From Cryptomeria japonica (Eukaryota > Streptophyta > Pinopsida > Cupressales > Cupressaceae): a DNA stretch of 64,000 nucleotides. The notes beneath the pieces were generated by a model, which saw only the letters and a program-made list of their open reading frames with translations, did no database searches and was not told the origin of the DNA. Positions within the stretch are counted from its first letter, which is position 1. Each line of letters begins with the position of its first letter. Shown here one piece after another: positions 49,123 to 60,840 of this stretch. Position numbers and translations under genes: made by a program. The stretch spans positions 155,417,613 to 155,481,612 of the forward strand of contig NC_081405.1 of assembly GCF_030272615.1 (NCBI RefSeq), read 5' to 3'.

Positions 49123-49291
49123 TTTTGGCATGCTCGGTGGGACTCATGTCCCTGAAAACCTATTTTTGCAAGTTTTTGTGAATTTTTGTCGCAAGTTCTG
49201 TTTCAGCGCGAAAGCTCATACGAGTTTCTATCTAACATAGAACAACTCTATTTTTTTTGTCATATGGGCTCTGAGATTTTTCGTATAGGGG

Positions 49292-49535
49292 TGCTAAGAC
49301 CCAATCCTAGGGGGGACAGGGGTGCCATGCCCCTGTCCTGCCCTATTTTGGGGCCTGGACAAGATCTCAAGGTGATGCAGGGGCCAGAACATGAGAACAT
49401 TTGTAATGATGATGATGCAAAGAGAGGTCTCAATTGAGTAGGGGAATGCAGTCGCAAAGGTGAGGGCCTGAAATATAATCAAAATTGCAAGGGTTGCAAT
49501 TTTATGATGCTACATTTATCGCCCACTTTAGCTGG
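49292..49535 (-). repeat. Minus-strand LTR and polypurine tract of a gypsy-like element
   Basis: On the minus strand GCTAAAGTGGGCGATAAA (49532-49515) is polypurine-tract-like and directly precedes TGTAGCATCATAAAATTGC. That stretch runs to GGGTCTTAGCA at 49292 (223 bp, TG...CA). It interrupts the leader copy that follows LTR 2 of the large element. The other LTR was not found in the window. Confidence 0.55.
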
Positions 49536-50189
49536 AGTATGGCTTACACCAATTCTATCGGTAAAGTAGAAGAAAGAGAGAGATAAAGATGAGAGATATG
49601 GAGGAATATCACAAGGAGTATAAGACGTCACTGATCTCAATGAACCGAGCCTCCAATCTTGGAATCTTAACTCACTCAAGCATATGCAAGAGCACAAAAA
49701 ACAAAAAGAACATGACAAATCACAAAAGACATACGATAAAAACCAAAACACAAGACCACACATCACCTAGTCGACGAGGCCTCGATACTCAAATGTCTCA
49801 AAAATTAATTAAAACACAAAGATGAATGCCATTACATAAACACCAATAATCACATAAAAGAGAAAAGATGAAATCATCCATGAACCACCAATAGTAAAAC
49901 TATGAGTTCATGAGAGGAAGAAGAGAGAGAACATGAATACACACTTTAGTGATCTATGAGAAGAAAGGTGAACAAAAGGAACCATGGACATCTCGCCCCT
50001 AGAATTAGGTGATCCATGGAGAAAAGAGAACATCGAGAACTAGCCCCTAGATTTTGTCTAGGTGATAACATAATTAGTTCCACTCAACCTCATGCGCGTG
50101 TGTGCAAGTGAGGTTCGAAGCACCTCATAGGAGTCTCTGCCCGAGTATGCTACAACCTATATAAGATGTATAGTACAAATATCAAGAAA

Positions 50190-50585
50190 GTGGTGACATC
50201 TCGCTCTAAGAGGTTGTCCCCTAGTTTCAAGAATGATCCACTATATAAGAGAAAAGTGGCGACATCTTGCTCTAAGAGGTTGCCCTCTAGTTTCGAGAAT
50301 GACCCACTATATAAGAGAAAAGTGGCGACATCTCGCTCTAAGAGGCTATGCTCTTCTTCTGAGAATGATGCACTATATAAGAGAAAAGTAATGACATCTC
50401 GCTTTAAGAGGTTGTGCTCTAGTTCCGAGAATGACCCACTATATAAAAGAAAATTGATGACATCTCTCTCTAAGAGGTTGTGCTTTGGTTTTGAGAATGA
50501 TCCATTGTATAAAATAAAAGTGATGACATCTCGCTCTAAGAGGCTATGCTCCGGTTCCGAGAATGACCCACTATATAAGGGATAT
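50190..50585 (+). repeat. 66-bp minisatellite, six in-frame copies
   Basis: GTGGYGACATCTCGCTCTAAG recurs at 50190, 50256, 50322 and onward every 66 bp. 66 is a multiple of three, so the plus strand reads a 22-residue repeat (TSRSKRL ... ENDPLYKRK) within a 157-codon frame (50166-50639). No start context or relatives are recognised, so coding is doubtful. Confidence 0.8.
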
Positions 50586-50627
50586 AATACGCAAGAGAAA
50601 TATAATACAAAAGGAGCAATGTCGGTG

Positions 50628-52950
50628 CCCCCCCCTTAAGATTTCAACATAGTTTAATGTTGATATCTTAAGGAAACTAGAACAAGGATACTTACCTTCA
50701 ACACAAAGAAGATATCCATTATGAAACAATGCCATAGATCTATGCAAGAGAGAGAAAAATCTTCAAGCAAGGATAAGATATTTGGAAAGAGATATCTTGA
50801 TGTAAGTGTAAAGGAGATCCTTGGAGAAGAAGAGATCTTTTCTCAAAAGACATCTACCTCCAAGAGGAGTTGTCTTAGACAAATATAACATCTTCTAGAA
50901 CAAAGCGTAGAAGGGAACAAGAATTCAATCCTTCCTCCTCTTGCTAGGTGAAAGGGATTCTTGATGAAGGATGACTTAGTTTTATCCCAATGGGGATGGG
51001 TGAATTTATTATATATGTACTACACCTCTTGTATAAGAGAGAACCCTTGAGTGAACAACAAAAATTACACACAAGGAATTTGACATAAAGTAATAAAACT
51101 CACAAGCATCCACAACATAGGAAAGAGTGGATCCTTAGAGAAAGAAAGAGAGAGATCATTGCTCCCCAAGTGTAGGAAAATGAGAAGAATTACACAACTT
51201 CTAGAGAGAGACTACTCATAAGAGACTTATCATTACAAGCAAGGAATACATCCTAACCAAGGAACAGACATGTGCTTGCATGAAGGATAACTCCATTCAA
51301 GAAAGGACATCAAGTTATGAATAACACAATAGAAGAGGTAATTTGAAAAGAGAGAGAAAGAAGAAGATTCACAAAAGTTCTCTGAGGAGATATTGTTCAT
51401 AATAGACGTATTGTTTCAAGAAAGGAGAAGATCCCACTCACGGAACATACATGCGCTCGCATGAAGGAATACTCCATGCAAGAAAGGACATCAAGTTTAT
51501 GAATAGTGTACTCCATAAAGAAAATAGTGAAACCTTAGAAAGAGGAAAAGGAATATTCTTTCCCCCCCAAGCATAGAGGCAAGAATAAATAGACTATTAC
51601 GTTTCTCACTAAGTATGATTGCACCTGAAATTGTACCACCATGAATGACAAGGAGCCCCCAATAGGTAGGGTAATTATGCCACATAGTGAGGAGAAACAT
51701 AATAGTAACTTGAATGTTATTTTAAATGATTATTAGATATATTCCATTCATTGTCAGATGTTATTTTTACCATGCCTGAATCAATGTAATGTTGTATTTG
51801 TGTTTTCAAATCTTGACACTCATTAGTAGATTGGACATGGGTTTGATGATATTTACAAAAAGAAGAATTTTTAGAATTTTGTTTATGTTTTCTTCTTCGT
51901 TGAGGACCAATAGGAGATATTAATTTGGATTTTAGAAGATTGGTCAACACATTTTCTTGTTATAACTCAAAATTAGAATCAGAAGGTGTGGATTTACAAG
52001 ACAATGGAGAAGACGATGTTGACAAAGGAAAGTGTGATTTCACATGACTTTGTCGTTCACATTCAGCCATTTGTCCATTGCATCTATGTGTATGTTCAAA
52101 AGAGGGTTCACTCTTAGGGGGAATTGGATTGAAGTTTAAAGAGGCCCAATCAATTTCAAGGTTTGTGTTAAGAGAAAAATTTGGAATATTAAATTTAGGC
52201 ATCTTAGACTTTCTAGAAAAGGTAGGAGTAAAATCTAAGGACCCCCAATCATCTTCTAAGAGTTATTCTTTAGCAACATCTTTGGTAGGAGATGGTGTAT
52301 TTGAGTGAATTGAAGAGAGGATTGTAGGAACTAAGAAAAAATATGGGGCTTCACTTATATTCTCATCGACTACCTCATTAGTATATGTGTAAGGCACAAC
52401 ATGATAATCAAGAATAATTTTTGGTTTCCTAGGAAGATGAATGGAATTGATTTAATTTTTATTAGGCTCTTGATTTTTGGGAGAGAGAGAATTATGATGA
52501 AAAATAATATTTTCCTCTTGTTCTAAGGTATATTTATGTTCAAGAAACTCATTAGAAAAAGGACTATCATGTGTAATTAATTCTTCATCTTTAGAGGGAA
52601 GATCATGAAAAGAAGGTATAGTATCACAAGGATAAGTAGCCATAATATCATCCTCTTGCACCAAATAATCCTTATAAGGGAGGCACTTTTTACAAGAAGA
52701 AGGAACACAATTCTCCAAAGATTCATATTTAGGAGGGAGATCTTTAAAAGAAGTTACCATATTCCCTTTTTGCACCAATGTTCCCTCATTAATGAGATCA
52801 ATGGGAGAGGGTAAATCATATGTATGAATGAAAGGGAGAAATAAACTATCATCATATGTATGAAAGAGAACATCATGAACATCTTTAATGTAACTTAAAA
52901 TTGAATTAGAAAAATAAGATAAGAACTCCATATGCACTTATGATCAAACA
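50628..52950 (-). mobile_element. Minus-strand non-autonomous retroelement remnant with gag-like zinc motif
   Basis: Same repeat family as 5301 onward. At the low-coordinate end a 16-bp hairpin (50635-50650 / 50657-50672, 15 of 16 paired) adjoins a run of eight G (minus strand, 50628-50635). Minus-strand frames: 52937-52452 (acidic, MEFLSYFSNS), 52202-51960 (MPKFNIPNFS) and 51950-51717 with CKYHQTHVQSTNEC followed by LKTQIQHYIDSGM. That last pattern matches the Cys/His region after Gag in plant gypsy polyproteins (CxYHxxxxHxxxxC...LKxxIQxLIxxG). No RT or integrase was seen. Confidence 0.55.
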
Positions 52951-54109
52951 AGAAACTCATATGTGGGTAAGTGGACAAAGATGGTGAACAAAAAATGGGG
53001 GTATAAGTGGCCACTTTTTTTCTTCTGAAAATGGGTAAACTTGAACTTCAAAGAGATATTTTAAGGTCATGCACTCAAATCTAGGAGTTGAGAAAATAAT
53101 AAGAATTGTAGTACTCTGAATCTAGTTTCTAAAATATTACTTTTAAAAAAAATTGGATAAGATTAAGAGGGTCAAACCTTTCATGCATGAAAAATTGTTC
53201 CTGATTTTTTCAGAAAAACATAACATAGTTGTTTCGTGTGCTACACAAAATATGTAGTTAGATTTAGTATTTTTCAAACCCCTTTGGTAGGATGATAGGT
53301 AAGAGTGAGATCTAGAAGTTGTGTGTTTTTTTGAAATTTTTTGTTGAGTATTTTTTTTTTAAATTTTTTGAAGTGACCACATCTTGAAAATTTGGTACAT
53401 GTTTGTGCGCTGGGCATAACTTGCATCAAAATAATGAAAAATGCCAACTTTTTTTTTTTTAAATGTATATAATCTAGTGTAGAACAATAATATGTAATTT
53501 ATTTTGAATTTGGTCAAGTATATGAAAAGCTATTAAAAAAATGGTAGACATATGTCTGTGAGGATTGTCAAGGCACTGATAAAGAAAATTAAAGTTTACT
53601 ATGCTAATGTTGTCCAAAAATAGAAAAATTTATATGGTCAGAAAACTGAGAAGATGTGTGAGATTATGGTGGTAATTTTAGAGATACCCACTTGATCATT
53701 TGTAAACTTGATGATGACGAAGTTGATAAATCATGTTGGACGATGAAAACATGTGTAAAGGGACAAAAATGGGGAGAAAATAGGCTTGCAAGCCTTAGGG
53801 TCATTTTCTAACCCTCTTACCAAGCCAAAACCCACATGGGTTTTGAAAAACAAAAATTATTATTCGCAGTTCTACATAATCTGTATGGGTTATATAAAAC
53901 TAAAACCATTATTTTTTGTTTCACAAAAACTGTATGGGTTATGAAGACATAATAATGTATGCTTGTAAACTTAGCATTTACTACACATATGTATAGACAT
54001 ACATATATAATATGTGTTTATGTATGTATATATGTATATCTATAGTTATATATACATATATTTATATAGATATATGTATATATGTTTGTATACATGCATG
54101 TATCTCTTC

Positions 54110-54110
<1 letters not shown>
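52951..54110. other. AT-rich DNA, no gene recognised
   Basis: No ORF with family resemblance. A TATATG/TACATA microsatellite lies at about 53985-54100. It contains repeated phrases (CTGTATGGGTTAT at 53880 and 53930). Confidence 0.6.
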
Positions 54111-54915
<805 letters not shown>

Positions 54916-55009
54916 CTAACTCTAAAGAACCACATTACACTATGCCTTGGAGAGGTGAGAGCAAATTGAGGATCCTAACAATAATTCTCTTTGGGCATTC
55001 TCGGGTAGA

Positions 55010-57193
55010 CTCCCACTAAAGGACAAGGTTTTTGTTGATGCACTAAGAGTGTTAATTGAGAAATATTGGCATGACAGCACAAGGGTTTCACCCAACCAAA
55101 GAGATGTTGTTAGAAGGCAAACTGGAATTAGTAATCGTGAGCCACATCCAAAACACTATTTAACTACTACTCAAACACAACTTTATGAAAAGTTTTTTCA
55201 GATTAAAATTAGTCAAAGATTTTTTGAGATGACAAAACCATTTTATGTTAAGATTAATCATGCATGTAATACATTTTGTTGTAGGGTCCATGTTGAATTT
55301 TCCATGCATTATGATATTTATCACTATATATGTTGTACTTTGTACACTAACAATGTTTTACAGGAATGTGGTCTACAAGCACCTCCTAAGTCACCGAGAG
55401 AATTTATTTCAAGTGTACTATGTAGACAAGATGACGGGTGCATTTACTATAAGATGATGTGTTTGAGAGGTTTTTGTCCTACATGTGGCATTTTGCAACA
55501 GTTGCATAGATGCCTACTTCTAGATAGCATACATGAAATTGGTAAGGAACTAGTTTCTATTGGAAAATACAAGTCAGTCACATATGGTGTTAAAGATGGA
55601 AAAAAATTAAAGAGGTGCGAGTTAGTGAAAAGGGATATATGCGTAGCTAATTTAATGAAGATGTTTCAAGAGAAACTAATGTATGAGTACATAGGTCACA
55701 CACATAGAGCCAAATGGTTAGATGAGAAATTCAAGTTGTGTAAGGACAATTTCCCCCTTGGCACTATTGTCTCTACCATTGATTTTGCTGATAACTATAC
55801 ACTAAAGCCGCAAAATGAGGTACAATCTATGTATTACCACTCTCCACAAGTTACAATTTTTGTATGCATAGCATTCATGCATGCACATGATAGCACTGAG
55901 GAGGACATAAAGGTTATAAGAGAATATCACTTCTATATCAGTGATGATCGTACTCATTCCTCAGAGTTTGTGCAAGGATTATTTATAGTCTTCTATGATG
56001 GTTTAAGGGAAAAGAGATATAAGATACAACCAACACTTAATATGGTTGGACAATTGCACCACACAATTTAAGAATGCAAGGATCTTCTACTGGTTGAAGA
56101 GGATGCATGTGACAAGTGGTGTGCAACATTTCTAGAATTTCATTGAGGTAGGGCATGGAAAGGGAGAGCATGATGGTGCGGAAGCATGTGTGAAAAGAGC
56201 TCTTACTAGAGAGGAATTGATGTATGAAGGTGGTGCAATGTTAATAGATGCAGAAACAATTGTGCAATGGTGTAACTCTACAATGGGACTAGGTAATGAA
56301 GGCAAGTCTATGATTTGTAGATATTTTTGGTTAATACGTGAATCTAACATTGAAAACTATCTACATTGTTGTACACTTACAGGATCAAGTGACATGCATT
56401 CATTTAGAAGTTCAAATGCAACATTGCTAGTTATTTATACTAGACAGATTGCATGCTTTTTCTCTTCGTGTATGCATTTTGTGTGGGATGAACGTGAATC
56501 AAAAGAGTGGGTTGGCCATAGGTCTTGTAGACCTTTGCAAACCCTAGATACATATCAACTTCCTAGAGCACTACAAATGAACTAGATTAAAGCATCAGTG
56601 GATTTTGACCATGTATCAAACATAGTTGAACCAGGTTAAGGGTCGCAATTTTCTACTTGGGTAAAATCAATTTTAAGCTCAATTTATTAGTATTAACTTA
56701 TGTTGATTTTGGTATTAACTTATATCCTTTTATTAAATGCAGGTCATGTATATGCAGTTATTGCAGATGATAACAATGAAGAAGGAACAAATTACTTTTT
56801 GTGTCGTTGTATTGAGGCAAAAAAGAAATTGACTTCTACAATGGCTGATGGAGAGGGTATTGAGTACCCAATAGGATCTGTTGATGTGATAGGGACATGG
56901 CTTACAAGGTACCGTTTTTGTGTCGATTTGTATTAAGACCTCTTAAAATCATTTATTTATCAGTCATTGTATTGATTTTGGCATTAACTTATCCTTCTAT
57001 AAAATGTAGGTACCCTATCAAAAATTCTAATGCCTGGTTGTTTGAGGACTTTGAGACACATAGACATATTCTTCATTACTCAAACCTTCTTGTTGCAACA
57101 AATATTCATTTGATTAATATCGTGGTAGACCTATTAACAAACATTTGTGGAAATTTCGTGAATCTGACCACGAGGCAATACTTGACATACTAA
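55010..57193 (+). pseudogene. Transposase-like gene A, copy 2 (A2), nearly complete
   Basis: Frame opens upstream of 55049 (PLKDKVFVDALRVL) and runs to about 56030. Order of features: N-terminal region; Cys/His-rich region (FCCRVH, YICC, SVLCRQDDGC, CLRGFCPTCG, about 55280-55500); DFADNYTLKPQNEVQS (about 55780-55830); then, after a frame slip near 56030, LDNCTTQFKNARIFYW; then GHGKGEHDGAEACVKRA (about 56148-56200) after a TAG at 56133; then a C-terminal domain spread over exons at about 56742-56917 and 57010-57193, with a GT...AG intron between (TWLTR / YPIKN). Asp-aspartate blocks and HGKG...DG...KR are typical of one DDE-like class of eukaryotic transposase-related proteins. Superfamily not determined. 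Frame slip plus stop make it non-functional unless these reflect unrecognised introns. Confidence 0.65.
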
Positions 57194-58079
57194 GGGTTAG
57201 AGCTGATCCAAAAGGTTCACTTGATTGATTTTGGGCCATCTAGAAGAATAATTCTACAATATGGTAGAATAATTTTGACAATTTTATATATATCTTTTGC
57301 GAAATGTTGTAACTTCACTTTTTTGGAGGTTCTCTACGTGCATATGAGCTTTAATGTGCATATGTAGATGCCAAATTTTGTATATAAGAACATCAATGAG
57401 TTGTAATGTGCATATCTAGATGCTAAATTTTGTATTAAAAATAATAATGAGTTGTAATGTACATATCTAGTTGCTAAATTTTGTATAAAAAAACAACGAG
57501 TTGTAATTTGCATATTTAGATGCAAAATTTTGTAAATATAAACAATAATGAGCTTGAAGGTTTATATTAGATGCCAAATTTTATATATAAAAGTGCCCAT
57601 GTGGCTGATTGTAAATTTTGAGAGCCCAAATTTGTACCATTTGATAATAAATACATTTGTAATAAATTTGTACCATTTGATTATAAATTTATACTATTTG
57701 ATTATAAATAAATGTGTTTGATTCTGACATATGTTAAATAACTTGCAAATGGGTATCTCAATATGCAATCTTTTTTCCAATTGTTTTGGGAAAGTTTTGA
57801 GTTATTGTTGAATTACTCGATTTGAAGTGCTAGTAGGAATAAGCCTCCTAAGTGCAGTTTTGTGTATTGGGAAGTGAACCAGTCAACTTGGGCATGTGAA
57901 ACCTTGTGTCAAGGTTTCATAGGTGTGTTAAACCCCTGAGTTATGTTTGGTTAATCCATTGAAGTTGAAAATCCCATTTGAGTGGTTGGGTGATGCCTTG
58001 AGAGTGCATTGAGACAAGGTGTGAAAGGGTAAGAAACCTAGTATTGGATGATTGGAGTTTGACTAGTGAGAAACGGAGC
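57194..58079. other. Spacer after gene A2, with a 58-bp minisatellite
   Basis: 57340-57595 holds four copies of a ~58-bp unit (GAGTTGTAATGTGCATATCTAGATGCTAAATTTTGTAT and variants, with landmarks near 57351, 57408, 57466 and 57526). The rest is AT-rich without a gene. Confidence 0.7.
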
Positions 58080-59262
58080 CATCCAGATCTACTCACATAG
58101 ACAATTCATTCCCACAATGAGCATAACGAAAGATGCACTATTTTGCCACCTTTCACTTACAGTTTTTGATGGTTTTTGATGCGACAGAAAAAATCTCACC
58201 AGAAGAAAATGGAATCGAGTTGTCCAAGATTGAGAGAGGCTTTTTTAGACATTGACAACACAACCCCATAGGTTCAAATGGATCATCAATAAGTTCCACG
58301 GTCTCTGAGTTACACGACGTCAAAGTTTGACCATTTTTTCCACTTTGAGTGCTCAAGGGAAAACGTCGCTACGAGGTAACTCAGAATGATCGGACGTCTT
58401 GGGGAGTAAGAAAAAGGCACACCTAGCATAAACCCAACCACCTAGATGCGCTTGAGCCGATGGTTCATTCCCATGATGAGAAGAGAAAAAGATGCACTAT
58501 TTTGCCACCTCTGACTGACGGTTTTTGATGCGACGGAAAAAATATCACCACAAGAAAATGGAATCGAGTTGTCCAAAACCAGGAGAGGATTTTTTAGGAA
58601 GAAAAAAAGCAACCCCATAGGTTCAAATGGATTGTCCATAAGTGATATGGTCTTTGAGTTACGTGACATCAAAGTTTGACCATTTTTTCCACTTTGAGCG
58701 CTCAAGGGAAAGCATCGCTACGAGGAGGCTCAGAACGATGAGACGTCTTGGGGAGAAATATAAGGGAACACATAGCGTAAACTTATCCCCCCCCCCCCCC
58801 CCCGGATGCACTCGCACAAAGGGTTCCTTCCCATGACGAGCAGAATGAAAGATGCACTATTTTGCCACCTCTCATTAATAATGTTTGACGGTTTTTGATG
58901 CAACAGAAAATATCTCACCACAAGAAAATGGAATTGAGTTGTCCAAAATCAAGAAAGGTTTTTTAGGAAGCGACAACATGACCCCATAGGTTCAAACAAA
59001 TTATCCATAAGTTCTATGGTTTCCAAGTTACGCGGCGTCAAAGTTTGACCATTTTTTCCACTTTGAGCACTCAAGGGAAAACGTTGCTACGAAGTGGCTC
59101 AAAATTATCAAACATCTTGGGGAGAAAAAAAAAGGAACACCTAGCATAAACTTGACCACTCAGATGTGCTCACGCTGACAGTTTGTTCCCACGATGAGCA
59201 TAACGAAAGATGCACTATTTTGCCACCTCTCACTAATAGTTTTTGATGGTTTTTGACGAAAG
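58080..59262 (-). repeat. Inverted, diverged satellite array related to 566-2500, about 3.3 copies
   Basis: GATGCACTATTTTGCCACC recurs at about 58132, 58490, 58852 and 59210 (period 358-362). Read on the minus strand it matches the first array in the same order: GATCCATTTGAACCTATGG, then AAAAAAGCCTCTCTC, then the A-rich GCATCAAAAACC region, then a block matching GGTTTACGCTAGG. The same period, opposite orientation and clear divergence show a second subfamily. A run of about 18 C at 58787-58804 interrupts one unit. Confidence 0.88.
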
Positions 59263-60129
59263 AAGAGATAATTGGTTTGATTTGATGTTAAAATGATTTC
59301 TTCAACTCTTCTTTTATAGGCGATTTGGATGAATAGGTGTGTCTCTGAACCTAAGGCTGACTTGTTATGGAATAAAATTTAAATGAAAACCTTACCTAAG
59401 ATGACACATCCTTAGATAAATTTCAAATCTACTTTGTGCGCTCAAATCTTGTCTTAATTGATTCTTGAAATGATGAACTTATCTCCATAATAATGAGTTT
59501 ATAAAACAATAACTTCACTCCAATCTATTCATGCACGAAGGACTCAAAGAAAATTCACTGATTCAAAATACACAATATCAACATTACCGGTGTCGATATT
59601 TGGGTATGTGGGTATACACAATATGAGCAATAGATAGTTTAAAAGTATACGTCATATGAGTTACAAGTAATGAACAAATTGGATCACATTTAAAGACATA
59701 TACACAATGAACAAGTTTGATCACATTTCAATAGAAAATAACTAAGTTTCAAGAATATCAAGTTTCATATATATCAAAATGAACAATAATCATGTACATA
59801 TCAAAAAATGGCATAGATGCCAAATCAATAATAGTTACAAAAATGTGGCATGTGCCATGTCTGTCAAAGTCGATATATACATATACGAATGTTGAATATA
59901 TAAAAAAATTGGTCCTTCAATGACCATAACTATAACTATATGTCTCTATCGATATCTATGACTATGGCAGATCATCAAAATCGAGCCTCTTCAAAGAAGT
60001 ACATGGCTCTACAGGTAGCTACACAAGGACAATTCAAATATCAAATCAGATATATTTTCTCAATATAACATCAAAATAACTAAATACTGAACTCTAACCT
60101 GTTTGAAGTTGAAATGTTGATTACCTTAT
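59263..60129. other. AT-rich spacer, no gene recognised
   Basis: Repeated short phrases (ACAAGTTTGATCACATTT, ATATCAAGTTTC) but no supported gene. It lies between the satellite array and the 3' exons of gene B2. Confidence 0.5.
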
Positions 60130-60840
60130 CTTTGTCTTCTGCAATTAGGTGAGGCCAAGGATCCATGGTATGTCCTGAAGGGGGCTGTGACTGGTAAAAC
60201 AACATTAATACATGTTAATAACATATATGTCAAATGACACAGAATAACTAAAAATGAATAGACTAAAAAACTAAAGCATATCGGAGCCCCAGATGGATGT
60301 GTTGTGGTCATAGGAGGCAAAATCACAGATGAATCAGTTAAGACCATTTCCTATATCCATGGTAAGTGATCCAAAAGGAGTTAACTAGAGGGTTTCAACT
60401 CCATTGTGCACTTAGTGAAAAGGAGTTGATCGAAGACAAACATACCTTTTCCCTTGCTCGTGTTGGATCCCATATTATATGTGTAGGACTTCTACCAAAA
60501 TGGAATGGTATAACATCAGTAAGAAGTTTGGAAGGGGGTTCTAATAGGTTAAAGACAATTATACAAGTTAATAACCCAGAGTTGTTGACAAACTAGATAG
60601 AACAAATATTTTTAATAACCGAAGCCTCGTATAGTTCTCCTGTAACCTTAGGAGGCCTAGTCAAGTCCGATGCAACTATTACCATTTCTTGTATGAAAAA
60701 TTATAACATATGATATAGACATAAAAGGATTTAGTTATTTCGAACAAGAAACAATGCAATCCAAAATGAATATGAAGGTATCACCTCTTCCCTCTGTTGA
60801 ACCTCATCAATATCAGGTGCATTCATTAATTCTGTAAACC

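Larger units (their letters stand above)
40949..49289 (+). mobile_element. Large non-autonomous LTR element with an extra internal leader after the second LTR
   Basis: LTR 1 at 40949-41900 and LTR 2 at 48199-49122 both start TGTAGACACC and end CTCTTCA. Each is followed by TTTTGGCAYGCYCGGTGGGAC, the kind of sequence found directly after the 5' LTR in many plant Ty3/gypsy elements. The polypurine tract is at 48187-48198. The 6.3-kb internal region has no protease, RT or integrase. It has a leader, a CAATC-rich block (43480-44080) and Pro/Ser/Asn-rich frames. LTRs differ by about 3% over the first 140 bp by eye. Similarity of copy 2 to copy 1 continues past the LTR to 49289 (matching 42066), so this is LTR-internal-LTR-internal', a tandem or recombinant arrangement. 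Confidence 0.82.
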
